Assembly (NCBI RefSeq): GCF_002993335.1
Contig: NZ_PVNS01000010.1
Span: 1 to 64,000 of the forward strand
Origin: Alkalicoccus urumqiensis
Lineage (GTDB): Bacteria; Bacillota; Bacilli; Bacillales; Salisediminibacteriaceae
Direction of reading: 5' to 3'
Length of the DNA: 64,000 nucleotides
Shown here: positions 1 to 7,956 of the stretch, in pieces
Position numbering within the stretch: the first letter of the stretch is position 1
How the letters are laid out: each line of letters begins with the position of its first letter
Made by a program: the position numbers and the translations under genes
Notes under the pieces: model-generated
Told to the model about the DNA's origin: nothing
What the model saw: only the letters and a program-made list of their open reading frames with translations
The model's database searches: none

Positions 1-63
1 GCTTTCCAAGTAGTAAACTAAGTATAGACGATCATCCGGGAAAAAGGGAGAAAAAAAGACAAA

Positions 64-101
64 GAAGACTAGAAACGTCCACAAGGACGTTTCTAGTCTT
101 C
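64..101. repeat. 17-bp perfect inverted repeat
   Basis: Positions 64-80 are the exact reverse complement of 85-101 with only four bases (acaa) between them, giving a very stable hairpin. It is followed within 20 bases by a second hairpin with a T tract, so the pair probably ends transcription from a gene left of the window. Perfect arms of this length are longer than most terminators, so the end of a mobile element is an alternative that the visible sequence cannot settle. Confidence 0.7.
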
Positions 102-118
102 ATCAAGGACTTTTTCAG

Positions 119-147
119 TGGCCCCGGATTCCCGGGGCGGCTTTTTT
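119..147 (+). terminator. Intrinsic terminator of an upstream gene outside the window
   Basis: A 7-bp GC-rich stem (121-127 with 132-138, loop attc) is followed by GGC and a run of seven T. Orientation is plus. The gene it serves lies before position 1. Confidence 0.7.
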
Positions 148-289
148 TGCAGTTTAAGAAAGGATAAGGAGGGAGTTTAAAATTCGAAGCTTCCTCCCAG
201 GAGGTGTACTAAGGGATGTGGAAGTTCACCCGGTTTTCATCTATCGGTATTACCGCTATCTCCGTTTCGGAGAAATACAGCGGAGATCA

Positions 290-471
290 AAGATCGCAAC
301 GGCGGTGTCCAAGATCGCCACACCGGCATGTGAGACCGCCACGGGTTGCATAAAGATCGCCATACAAAGTGTGGACCGCCATGTGGGAGCAGAAGACCGC
401 CACACTGAAAACAAAGATCGCAACGATAGGCATAAACACCGCCACACGCTGGGCGAAGACCGCAATGGAAC
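290..471. repeat. Degenerate 21-bp tandem repeat field (nine units)
   Basis: A core resembling AAGAYCGCMAY recurs with CGC starting at 295, 316, 337, 358, 377, 398, 419, 440 and 461. Spacing is exactly 21 bases except for one 19-base step (358 to 377). Only the ~11-base core is conserved; the remaining ~10 bases of each unit vary. Open frames run through it on both strands because 21 is a multiple of three and the units lack stops, but the 2-base phase slip changes the encoded heptad (KIA-type before, DRH-type after). Selection is therefore more likely on DNA or RNA than on a protein. Function unknown. Confidence 0.75.
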
Positions 472-565
472 TGCTGGAAGCTGTCAAAAAAAGAAAGCCG
501 GTCCCCGCTGGGTAAAAAATCCATGCACAGGAGATAGGAGAAAAAGACGAACGTGAGGGGTGCAC

Positions 566-724
566 ATGCTTGCAGCTGTGCAGTACAAACTTGACGGAGA
601 AACAAAACAGCTGGAACCGGAAATGGATGAGGCGAAGCTTAGCGATGAGGGCTGCGTGCAGAAGCTGGTGCGCAAAGAAGTGAATGATGACCGGTCGGAG
701 CTGATCTCGTACCGGGAGCTGTAG
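566..724 (+). CDS. Small hypothetical protein (52 aa)
   Basis: A 52-codon frame starts at an ATG preceded by GAGGGG (555-560) at good spacing and stops directly at a hairpin terminator. The peptide begins MLAAVQYKLDGETKQLEPEM, is highly charged and has no membrane segment or signal peptide. A Shine-Dalgarno site, an uninterrupted frame and its own terminator support a real gene. I do not recognise the family. It lies just after the 21-bp repeat field and before the thioesterase, which appears to be a separate unit. Confidence 0.55.
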   Translation: MLAAVQYKLDGETKQLEPEMDEAKLSDEGCVQKLVRKEVNDDRSELISYREL

Positions 725-749
725 AAACCGCGGGCCGGCTTCTTTTTTA
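723..749 (+). terminator. Intrinsic terminator after the 52-aa ORF
   Basis: AGAAACCG pairs with CGGCTTCT (one mismatch) around loop CGGGC and runs into TTTTTATT. It overlaps the stop codon of the small ORF at 566-724. Confidence 0.6.
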
Positions 750-828
750 TTAACAGGTTTTTTTCTGAAGAAACGCATTCCGGACGTATGTTCTGCTAAA
801 CTGAGAGAAGAAGAGGAGGCGGTAGCAG

Positions 829-1269
829 ATGGAAGATAAGCAGTTAATAAGAAAAGTGGAAGAAGCAGCCAGAGCCCATAAGGATGGCTCACCGGATGTG
901 TTTCTATATTCGTTGTTTGATTTTGCATTTGATTATGATGCAGAAAATGAAGAAGTGCGGATGCAGATACCAATTAACGAACTGATGTACAATCCCGTCG
1001 GTTTTATTCACGGAGGTGTCATGCTGTATATAGCTGATACGGCTATGGGACATTTATGTGCTGCTTTCAATGAAGCGCCTTCCGTATCGCTTGAATTAAA
1101 TAGTCAATTCCTCCGAACAGCTAAAAAAGGCACACTACACGCCAGAGCATCTTTTTTGAAAAAAGGACGCAGCGTGCAGTATGCCGAGTGTGATATTAAA
1201 GATGAAGAAGGAAAGCTTCTGACGAAAATCACCGGTACATTTTATACGCTCCCGGATGCTCAGGGATGA
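829..1269 (+). CDS. PaaI-family acyl-CoA thioesterase (hotdog fold)
   Basis: This 146-residue protein has the single hotdog domain of PaaI/YbgC-type thioesterases. The hallmark segment NPVGFIHGGVMLYIADTAMG spans about residues 55-74, with H61-G-G and the acidic D70 on the hotdog helix. The family hydrolyses acyl-CoA thioesters in the cytoplasm, usually as a homotetramer; the substrate cannot be read from sequence. The start is supported by AGGAGG a few bases upstream. It converges on yhzD and overlaps its end by 10 bp, so the two genes share an end region without a separate terminator. Confidence 0.85.
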   Translation: MEDKQLIRKVEEAARAHKDGSPDVFLYSLFDFAFDYDAENEEVRMQIPINELMYNPVGFIHGGVMLYIADTAMGHLCAAFNEAPSVSLELNSQFLRTAKKGTLHARASFLKKGRSVQYAECDIKDEEGKLLTKITGTFYTLPDAQG

Positions 1270-1445
1270 AAATGCACCATTCCTGCCGAAGAGCGGACGA
1301 CCCGGCTGGGGAGGTTCTCCAGTCCCTCGTCTTTTAAACGCTGTTCGCCTTTCTGTGCTGCTTCCTGATCGTCTGCGGCTTCCAGTGTTTCGTTTAACAG
1401 TGTTTCTCCAGCCTTGCTGTAAGCAGTTACATAATACATGGGCAT
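1260..1445 (-). CDS. yhzD: YhzD-like small conserved protein
   Basis: A 61-residue protein beginning MPMYYVTAYSKAGETLL, closely resembling my memory of B. subtilis YhzD in length and in the YYxTAxSKxGETLL opening. Function unknown. Starting at the first of two ATGs (1445) puts AAGGAG about 8 bases upstream. It is divergent from yhaO, as expected for the yhaO neighbourhood, and overlaps the thioesterase 3' end on the opposite strand. Cytoplasmic; no membrane segment or metal motif is visible. Confidence 0.75.
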   Translation of the reverse strand: MPMYYVTAYSKAGETLLNETLEAADDQEAAQKGEQRLKDEGLENLPSRVVRSSAGMVHFHP

Positions 1446-1473
1446 GGACCATTCTCCTTTCAGAACTAACAGT

Positions 1474-1504
1474 TTGACAAAAAGTACTTTGGTGAAAGTA
1501 TTAA
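1474..1504 (+). promoter_or_regulatory. Candidate SigA promoter for yhaO-yhaN
   Basis: TTGACA (1474-1479) is followed after about 19 bases by TATTAA. The -35 is perfect but the spacing is long, so the -10 assignment is uncertain. Location in the yhzD/yhaO divergent gap fits. Confidence 0.4.
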
Positions 1505-1521
1505 ATAATAGTATAGCATAA

Positions 1522-1539
1522 AATGAATGAACATTCATT
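1522..1539. promoter_or_regulatory. Palindromic operator candidate upstream of yhaO
   Basis: AATGAATG-aa-CATTCATT is a perfect 8+2+8 palindrome 15 bases before the yhaO start, overlapping the likely transcript start. TGAATG/CATTCA half-sites are typical of TetR-family regulators. No TetR gene is visible in the window, so the regulator is unknown. Confidence 0.45.
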
Positions 1540-1553
1540 ACGGAGGGATAGAA

Positions 1554-2738
1554 GTGATTACTTTTTTGCATGCGGCTGATCTGCACCTGGACCGGCCTCA
1601 ATCCCTTCCTGCGGGGCTTACCCCGGCAGAGGAGGAATATATTCAGCAGACAGCTGAACGGGCACTTCACGCACTCGTCCGGGAGGCAGCAGCGCGGGAA
1701 GTTGATTTTGTTCTCGTCAGCGGTGATCTGTATCACTATGAGAAACGCTCGCTGCATGCCCAGTGGCAGTTTCACCAAGCCTGTCTGGAGCTGGAAAAAG
1801 TGAATATTCCTGTCTATGTTATTCACGGGAACCATGATCCGGAAACAGGAGCACAGCGGATGGAGCTTCCGGGGAATGTTTCCGTTTTTTCTTCAGAGGG
1901 CGGTATGTACCAGTTGAACGTGCGTGGACAGAACGTTCACCTATACGGCTTCAGTTACCCGGAAAAAGCCTATGTTGAAGAGCCGTATTCCTTTTACGAA
2001 AAAAGCGGAGAAGATGGATTTCATATCGCGATGCTTCACGGTCAGGAGAAAGGGCAGTCCGGTCATGATCCATATGCGCCGTTTTCCACTTCCGTGCTTA
2101 AACAGACGGGGATGGACTACTGGGCGCTCGGCCACATTCATAAGCCGCTGGTCCTCTCTGAAGATCCGCCCATTATCTACAGCGGAAGTCTGACAGGAGC
2201 TGTCCGTTCGGAAACGGGGCCGCGTGGTGCTTATTACGTCACGCTGACCCCTTCGGAGCCGGCAGAGTGGGAATTTGTCCCGCTCGCAGATGTAGAACGG
2301 GTGCATGCAGCCCTTTCTCTCGATGGAATTCATACGTGGAATCAGTTAAGTACATCCATTGAAAAAATGCTTGAGCAGCAGCGCCGCTGTATTCTGTCGG
2401 TGACGATTTCCGGCAGTGGCCCTTTGTCCGGTGAAGTGACGGAAGAACGTCTTAGAGAATGGATAAAACCTTCTCTGGAGCAGGACGGCCACTGGCTGGA
2501 TTCGGTCCGGCTGGAAGCACCGCCGCCGGCAGGAAGCGTGGACCCGGAAGTGGAAAGCGATATTGAAGAAGCAGCCGGTTGGTTTTTAACCGGAGGGGTT
2601 CAAGTCCTGGAAGAAGAAGTGCAGCAGTCCAGCATGCTGCGAAAGCACTTTTCCGGATTTTCCGAAGAGGAATGGGAACATATTACAGAAGAGGCGGCGC
2701 AGTCGCTGAAACGAAAGGCGGCAGAATATGATCGTTGA
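1554..2738 (+). CDS. yhaO: YhaO, SbcD/Mre11-like metallophosphoesterase
   Basis: A DNA-repair exonuclease family phosphoesterase of 394 aa. The five Mre11/SbcD-type motifs appear in order: AADLHLDRP (residues 7-15), VSGDLY, IHGNHD, LHGQE and LGHIHKP, which supply the His/Asp/Asn ligands for two metal ions. The start is taken at GTG 1554 because GGAGGG sits just upstream; an ATG nine codons earlier lacks a ribosome site. The 3' end overlaps yhaN by 11 bp, so the two are translationally coupled and probably form a nuclease/ATPase complex like SbcCD. The role in DNA repair is inferred from the family. Confidence 0.9.
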   Translation: MITFLHAADLHLDRPQSLPAGLTPAEEEYIQQTAERALHALVREAAAREVDFVLVSGDLYHYEKRSLHAQWQFHQACLELEKVNIPVYVIHGNHDPETGAQRMELPGNVSVFSSEGGMYQLNVRGQNVHLYGFSYPEKAYVEEPYSFYEKSGEDGFHIAMLHGQEKGQSGHDPYAPFSTSVLKQTGMDYWALGHIHKPLVLSEDPPIIYSGSLTGAVRSETGPRGAYYVTLTPSEPAEWEFVPLADVERVHAALSLDGIHTWNQLSTSIEKMLEQQRRCILSVTISGSGPLSGEVTEERLREWIKPSLEQDGHWLDSVRLEAPPPAGSVDPEVESDIEEAAGWFLTGGVQVLEEEVQQSSMLRKHFSGFSEEEWEHITEEAAQSLKRKAAEYDR

Positions 2739-5181
2739 ACGAATACAGATTGAATCCTTCGGCCGCTGGAAACACCAGACGTGGGAACTCGGACGTGGGA
2801 GTACGCTGTTCTACGGCGAAAACGAAGCGGGGAAATCAACGATTCTCTCTTTTATTGAGAGTGTCCTGTTCGGTTTCCAGACAGACCCTTCCACCCGCTC
2901 CGGCGGGTCTCTTCTCATTCGCAAAGATGGTGTCCAGTGGTACATTGAGCGTCGTCAGGGGCGCACAAAATCCGGCGAGCTGCGGGTAACTAAAAACGGA
3001 AGACCTTCCGACAGAGAAGAACTGCTCGATGGATTGACAAAAACAGGGTTCCGCAGGCTGTACCGGATGGATCTGGATCAGCTGCAGAATATGGAAGATA
3101 TTCCTGAAGATGAATTGAATCATTTATTGATAGATACCAGTTTTACGGCGGCAGCTCCGCTGCTGGAAGAAGATCGGAGAGCATCCCAGCAGGCTCAGGC
3201 ACTGTACAATCCACGCGGCAGGAAAACAGAAGTTCACCAGCTTCTCGAACAGATCCAGCAGCTGGAAAAACAGAGGCGCACGAAAGAGCGGGAACTCGAC
3301 GATTACCGGCATGTACGAGATCGTCTGGAAGAGGCGGAAAATGACATCGACCAGCTTCAGCATGAAGTCCGTGAAGTGGAAAAGTCGGAAAAGCAGGAAG
3401 AAAAGCTGAGTAAACTGAAAGAACCGGTGCTGCGCCTGGAAGCATTAAAGGAAATGGGTCTTCGCGAACCATCGCTTCCGCCTCAGACAGAAGAAAAGGT
3501 CCAGCACCTGGAAAAGCAGCTGCAGGATCTGGAAGAAGAGCTGAAAAAGATTCAAGCTGCTGAGCCGCCGGTGACAGAAGATCCCAGTTCAAATCTTCAG
3601 GCAGTGGATGCGGTGCTTGAAGAAGGAAGCGAAGCAGTGACAAAGGAGCAGGAACTCGATTATTTCGAAGAAAAGCGGAATGCCCTGCAGATGGAAAAAG
3701 AACGTGTCCGGGAAACAATTCCTGAAGACGTTCCAGTCAGTATGGAGCTGACTCCGGCTCAGAAGGAAAAATGGGAACGGCTTCTGGAGCAGGAGGAGTC
3801 AAATTACTTTAACGAAAGAGAACAGCCGGCTTCCGTACCGAAACTCTCAAGAACCGGTATGGCTGTCTTTTTTCTCCCATTTTTACTTTCTGCTGTTCTT
3901 CTGTATCAACAGCAGCTGACAGCTTTTTTCTTTCTTCTTATCACAGGCCTTGCGATGATTCCTTTCCGAAGACGCTTGTTTTCTTCTGGAATCGAAGCGG
4001 GTGTACAGCGTCCGGACTGGGTCAGGTGGCGGGCGGATCTTGATGAGTGGGCCGCTGACATGGGGCTTCCACCGGGGAAAACGACTGCTTCCTACAGGGA
4101 TATCCTGTATCAGAGCAGCCGTCTGCAGGAAATAGAAGAAGAGCTGCAGCGGGTACAAGAGAAAGCAAATAAGCTGGAGAGAACATTGTCTGCTTTTTAC
4201 GCGCGGGCAGAATCTCTTCTTCCAGAACAATCACACACTACCGCTTCCGGCTGGGTGCGCCTGCTTCAGAAAGAACAGAAGCGTCTTCACGCCGAGCTTC
4301 GGCAGTGGGAGGAGAAGCAGTGGGTGGAAAGCCGTACAGCACAGGTGAAGCAAAAACTGGAGCAGTTGACGGAAGAGAGAGAGAACTGGTTCCGAAAAGC
4401 AGGTGTTTCCAACTGGGCATCCTTCTGGGAAAAAGCGGCAGCCAGCCGGCAGGATAGAGAGCGCTGGGAGGAAGCCGTCCTGCTGGAACAGCAGATGGCA
4501 GCTGTCGTTCCGGATAAAGAAGAACGGGAGCAGCTCCGCGCTGTTCTCGCAGATGGAAATGAGGAGAAGACAGAAGAAACCGAAACGAGAGATGCACTTT
4601 TTGCAAAGCGGGACAAGCTTCTGGAAGAAAAAGCGGGTCTGCTGCGCAGACTGGAGGGGCTGGAGCGTGACGGCACCTATGAAGAGCTCTCAAGGAAATA
4701 CACGCATCTGCAGGAAGAGCTGAAAAGCAGAATGCGCCGATGGGCCGTTCTGCGCGCGGAGCAGGAAATGACTGCAAGGATCCGCCTGACGTATGAGCAG
4801 GATCGGCAGCCGAAAGTGCTGGAAGATGCTTCAGAGAGGTTCAGGCGCATGACCGATGGAGTCTATCAGCGTCTCCTGCTGGAACCCGGAAGCAGCGCCA
4901 TTACGGCAGAACGGGAAGATGGAGCGGTGTTTACTGCCGGCAGCCTTAGCCGGGGAACAAAAGAGCTGCTCTACACAGCGTTTCGGATGGCTGCAGCCGG
5001 CTACTCAAGGCCTTTTCCACTTCTACTGGATGAAGCGATGGTAAATATGGACCGGAGGAGAAGGGACGCTCTTTGGAAGGAGCTGTCACAGTATCCTCTG
5101 CAGCAGGTCTTTTTTACCTGTCATGAGCACCTGGCACAGGAATGGGAAGCGCATATGGACGGGCGGATGTATACGCTTTAG
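2728..5181 (+). CDS. yhaN: YhaN, SbcC/Rad50-like AAA ATPase
   Basis: An 817-residue SMC/Rad50-type ATPase. The N-terminal Walker A is GENEAGKST (about residues 31-39). Long Glu/Lys/Gln-rich coiled coils follow on both sides of a hydrophobic stretch around residues 376-412 that looks like two membrane helices. The C-terminal half-site carries the signature-like SLSRGTKELLYTAF and Walker B LLLDEAMVNMD. It pairs with YhaO as SbcC pairs with SbcD. The central hydrophobic hairpin is unlike SbcC and implies membrane anchoring. In B. subtilis yhaM follows next; here it is replaced by cssRS. Confidence 0.88.
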   Translation: MIVERIQIESFGRWKHQTWELGRGSTLFYGENEAGKSTILSFIESVLFGFQTDPSTRSGGSLLIRKDGVQWYIERRQGRTKSGELRVTKNGRPSDREELLDGLTKTGFRRLYRMDLDQLQNMEDIPEDELNHLLIDTSFTAAAPLLEEDRRASQQAQALYNPRGRKTEVHQLLEQIQQLEKQRRTKERELDDYRHVRDRLEEAENDIDQLQHEVREVEKSEKQEEKLSKLKEPVLRLEALKEMGLREPSLPPQTEEKVQHLEKQLQDLEEELKKIQAAEPPVTEDPSSNLQAVDAVLEEGSEAVTKEQELDYFEEKRNALQMEKERVRETIPEDVPVSMELTPAQKEKWERLLEQEESNYFNEREQPASVPKLSRTGMAVFFLPFLLSAVLLYQQQLTAFFFLLITGLAMIPFRRRLFSSGIEAGVQRPDWVRWRADLDEWAADMGLPPGKTTASYRDILYQSSRLQEIEEELQRVQEKANKLERTLSAFYARAESLLPEQSHTTASGWVRLLQKEQKRLHAELRQWEEKQWVESRTAQVKQKLEQLTEERENWFRKAGVSNWASFWEKAAASRQDRERWEEAVLLEQQMAAVVPDKEEREQLRAVLADGNEEKTEETETRDALFAKRDKLLEEKAGLLRRLEGLERDGTYEELSRKYTHLQEELKSRMRRWAVLRAEQEMTARIRLTYEQDRQPKVLEDASERFRRMTDGVYQRLLLEPGSSAITAEREDGAVFTAGSLSRGTKELLYTAFRMAAAGYSRPFPLLLDEAMVNMDRRRRDALWKELSQYPLQQVFFTCHEHLAQEWEAHMDGRMYTL

Positions 5182-5277
5182 AGGGAATCCCACACTTTTT
5201 TGAGTTTCGCTTTCTCTGAATGTGGTATCCTGTTCCATAGTAAGCAGCATTTTAACAAGTGCCCGTCAGGACACTGC

Positions 5278-5306
5278 TTGTCGGTTTCCTGCCGTTGTAT
5301 TAAAAT
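5278..5306 (+). promoter_or_regulatory. Candidate SigA promoter for cssRS
   Basis: TTGTCG (5278-5283), 17-base spacer, TAAAAT (5301-5306), placing the transcript start near 5313, just ahead of the ribosome site of cssR. CssRS is autoregulated in B. subtilis; I could not identify a CssR box. Confidence 0.45.
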
Positions 5307-5340
5307 AGGAATATCTACCTGTCAGGGGAGGCGTGAATAA

Positions 5341-6012
5341 ATGAGCTCATTTATTGTAAATCTCGTAGAAGACGAAGAAAATCTCGGTAAGGTGATTAAA
5401 GCATACATGGAGAAAGAAGGTTGGGAAGTCCGTCATTTCACGGACGGCCGGGAGGCATACGACAATCTTACCCCCGCACCGCATCTCTGGATCCTGGACA
5501 TTATGCTTCCGGGAATGGATGGGTACCAGCTGCTGAAGTCTATTAAAGCGGATCACGATACGCCGGTTATCTTTATTTCAGCACGGGATAAAGATCTGGA
5601 CCGTGTTCTTGGTCTGGAGCTTGGAAGCGATGATTATCTGGCCAAGCCATTTCTTCCGGAAGAGCTGGTGATCCGGGCGAAAAAAATGCTCAGCAGAGTG
5701 TATCCGCCCGAGGAGCAGCAGAAAGATGATATTGAATTAAACGGCTATACAATTGATCCGACTTCCCGCACCGTTCATGACGGCGGGGAACATATCGAGC
5801 TTACAACGAAAGAGATGGATCTCGTGATTCTTTTGACATCTCATATCGGCGATGCGCTTTCCCGGGAGACGATTATCGAGTACGTCTGGGGAGCAGATTA
5901 TTTCGGATCTGAGCGTGCTGTGGATGATGTGGTCCGGCGCGTGCGGAAAAAACTGCCGCGGATCCATCTTGAAACGCTTTATGGATATGGGTACCGGGTT
6001 CTTTCTTCATGA
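5341..6012 (+). CDS. cssR: CssR, secretion-stress response regulator (OmpR family)
   Basis: A 223-aa response regulator with an N-terminal receiver (acidic pair D11/E12, phospho-acceptor D53 in HLWILDIMLP, S80 and K102 in AKPF) and a C-terminal OmpR winged helix containing VWGADYFGSERAVDDVVRR and YGYGYR. The segments TPAPHLWILDIMLP and FISARDxDxDRVLGLELGS match CssR more closely than PhoP or other paralogues. With CssS it responds to misfolded secreted proteins and activates quality-control proteases of the HtrA type. The gene overlaps cssS by 4 bp. In B. subtilis cssRS is far from prsA; here it is almost adjacent. Confidence 0.85.
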   Translation: MSSFIVNLVEDEENLGKVIKAYMEKEGWEVRHFTDGREAYDNLTPAPHLWILDIMLPGMDGYQLLKSIKADHDTPVIFISARDKDLDRVLGLELGSDDYLAKPFLPEELVIRAKKMLSRVYPPEEQQKDDIELNGYTIDPTSRTVHDGGEHIELTTKEMDLVILLTSHIGDALSRETIIEYVWGADYFGSERAVDDVVRRVRKKLPRIHLETLYGYGYRVLSS

Positions 6013-7379
6013 TCCGTCTGAACTTAACGCAGCGGATCTGGTTCTCTTTCATATCCATTCTGCTGCTCGTGGCGCTTCTGATCGGAATCATTTATCCGAT
6101 CTCACTGAAGGGGGCGTTAACGGAGGAAACATACCGCATTATTGAACAGGAGCAGATGCGCTGGGCGAATCCGGAAGGGGACCGCTTTATGCCGCCCCAG
6201 TCCAATATGGATTTTATCGAACGCAGGGAGGCGGCCCGGTCCGTCTTTCACTTTTTTCTGCTGAATCAATTTGCAGTAATGGAAGGAGATCAGGTTCCCG
6301 GCGAGGTACGACAGGAAATCGTCACTCAGGCACAGGAGCAGATGACGCGGCGCGGCCGCTACGAGCTGACATATGAAGGGGCGACATTGTTTTATGTCGT
6401 CTACAAAGTATATACAACAAACGGAGAGGCGTATCATGTCTCCTACATGTGGGATACGTACCGTGATCAGATGGTGGACCGTCTCTGGGGGCGGCTGAGC
6501 TACATTATGCTGTTTGCAGGGCTTATGAGTCTGGTGCCTGCATTCTGGCTCAAGCATTACCTGCGGCAGCCGTTGACCAGTCTCGGTAATCATTTTGAGC
6601 AGATTGCTGAACGGAACTGGAAAGAGCCCTTCTACTGGAATGGGGACGAAGATTTCGAGAAGCTTTCCAACCAGTTCGAGCGGATGAGGCAGAATCTGAT
6701 CCGTTATGATTCTGCACAGAAAACGTTTATGCAGCACGCGTCACATGAGCTGAAAACGCCGATCATGATTGTAAAAAGCTATGCACAGTCCATTAAAGAT
6801 GGGGTCACTCCGCCGGAAGATATGGATGAGACGATGGATGTTATTCTGGAAGAGTCCAACCGCATGGAAAAGCGCGTGCGGGATATGCTGTACTACACAA
6901 AGCTGGATTCGCTTCAGGAAGCACCGATGGAAATAACGACATTTCCTTTCGGTTCCATTGCCTACCGCGTGGAGCAGCGTTTCCGGGTCACAAGAGATGA
7001 TGTTGCGATCCGGGTGACGGGGGATTCTGTCATGATGAAGGCGGATCGGGAGCAGATGAATGTTCTCCTTGAAAATCTCGTGGAGAATGCGCTCCGGTAC
7101 GCGGAAACTACCATTGAGCTTAAAGCAGAGCAGGATGGAGCACAGGTACAGATCCGTGTCTTTAATGATGGGGAACCGGTACCGAAAGATGAGCTGGATC
7201 ATTTATTTACGCCATTCCGAAAAGGCAGTAAAGGACAGTTTGGTCTTGGACTTGCCATCGTGAAGAGGATCTGTGAGCTTCATGAAGGCTACCCCCGCGC
7301 GGAAAATGTAGAAGGCGGCGTTGCATTTGTGATGACGCTGCCGATCGGGGCAGATCCAGAGCCCGAGCCGGAGGAATAA
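6009..7379 (+). CDS. cssS: CssS, secretion-stress sensor histidine kinase
   Basis: A 456-aa membrane kinase. TM1 spans about residues 11-33 and TM2 162-182, leaving an extracytoplasmic sensor of about 130 residues. A HAMP-like linker is followed by the H-box HASHELKTP (phospho-acceptor H246), N-box ENLVENALRYA and G-box FGLGLAIVK. Start ATG 6009 overlaps the cssR stop. Domain plan and the motif IVKSYAQSIKDG agree with CssS of B. subtilis. The sensor presumably detects misfolded secreted protein at the membrane-wall interface. The acidic C-terminal tail (PEPEPEE) suits a salt-adapted cytoplasm. Confidence 0.85.
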   Translation: MIRLNLTQRIWFSFISILLLVALLIGIIYPISLKGALTEETYRIIEQEQMRWANPEGDRFMPPQSNMDFIERREAARSVFHFFLLNQFAVMEGDQVPGEVRQEIVTQAQEQMTRRGRYELTYEGATLFYVVYKVYTTNGEAYHVSYMWDTYRDQMVDRLWGRLSYIMLFAGLMSLVPAFWLKHYLRQPLTSLGNHFEQIAERNWKEPFYWNGDEDFEKLSNQFERMRQNLIRYDSAQKTFMQHASHELKTPIMIVKSYAQSIKDGVTPPEDMDETMDVILEESNRMEKRVRDMLYYTKLDSLQEAPMEITTFPFGSIAYRVEQRFRVTRDDVAIRVTGDSVMMKADREQMNVLLENLVENALRYAETTIELKAEQDGAQVQIRVFNDGEPVPKDELDHLFTPFRKGSKGQFGLGLAIVKRICELHEGYPRAENVEGGVAFVMTLPIGADPEPEPEE

Positions 7380-7425
7380 ATAAAGTAGACAGGAGGGGCG
7401 GTATGCTCCTTCTGAAATTATCAAA

Positions 7426-7464
7426 AAAGCCTGCAGCCGGATGTCCCGGCTGCGGGCTTTTAAG
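7426..7464. terminator. Bidirectional terminator between cssS and the 105-aa gene
   Basis: AAAGCCTGCAGCCGG pairs with CCGGCTGCGGGCTTT (one G-T pair) around ATGTC. An A run precedes and T residues follow, so it can end cssRS on plus and the convergent gene at 7478-7795 on minus. Confidence 0.85.
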
Positions 7465-7477
7465 TGTCGAATGGACG

Positions 7478-7795
7478 TTACGCTTCCTGAGCTGGAGGCT
7501 CTTCCAGCGATTCCAGTCGAATGCTTCCATCTGTATCAAAAAATTCGTTAAGTATTTCTGATTTGTATACATCATAGCAGCTGCTTTCACGCCACTCTGA
7601 CATAGTCATGTGCCGGCAGTCTTCGAAGACCTCGCTCCAGTGGACGATAAGAAACGATTCAACCCGGTCGTGTACGATAGGGAAATATACGAGCGGACTG
7701 TGTTCGGATACACCATGCATCCGATCCATCACCTGCTGGACCAGCTCCTGCTGCAATTCACCGAATTCATATTCTTTCAGATATTTATGGGTCAT
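7478..7795 (-). CDS. Hypothetical protein (105 aa)
   Basis: A soluble acidic 105-residue protein beginning MTHKYLKEYEFGELQQELV. The start is set by GGAGG about 8 bases upstream of ATG 7795; a longer frame exists but lacks a ribosome site. No cysteine cluster, signal peptide or nucleotide-binding motif is evident. I do not recognise the family. It sits between cssS (convergent) and prsA (same strand, upstream) and has its own terminator, so it is probably monocistronic or the tail of a prsA transcript. Confidence 0.65.
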   Translation of the reverse strand: MTHKYLKEYEFGELQQELVQQVMDRMHGVSEHSPLVYFPIVHDRVESFLIVHWSEVFEDCRHMTMSEWRESSCYDVYKSEILNEFFDTDGSIRLESLEEPPAQEA

Positions 7796-7956
7796 ACGAT
7801 AACCTCCGTTTATTCTGGCTGGTAAAAATACCATTCCCTTCCTGAAGGAACTTAAACATGCATGTAAGCGTTTTACCAGAATAACCGGGAAATGTATATC
7901 GATAACTCTTTAGAACATCGTTATCCAGAAGGTGAGTGAAAAGAGCAGACGATCAC

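Noticed and set aside
290-471. CRISPR array
   Set aside because: Repeats are degenerate, only ~11 bases are shared, there are no uniform unique spacers of 30-40 bases and no cas genes nearby.
216-556. Open frames with AGGAGG (ATG 216, 45 codons; GTG 218, 112 codons) running through the 21-bp repeats
   Set aside because: The frames exist because the repeat period is a multiple of three and lacks stops. The peptide changes character at the 19-base step and the region has open frames on the opposite strand as well, so I treat it as non-coding.
7403-7561. 52-codon frame with excellent AGGAGGGG and ATG, containing CPGCG
   Set aside because: It runs straight through the cssS terminator and is antisense to the better-supported gene at 7478-7795; its composition reflects the hairpin.
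7811-7883. Inverted CTGGTAAAA / TTTTACCAG copies and the ACATGCATGT palindrome upstream of the 105-aa gene
   Set aside because: Possible operator parts, but the arms are 43 bases apart and match no site I know; too weak to annotate.
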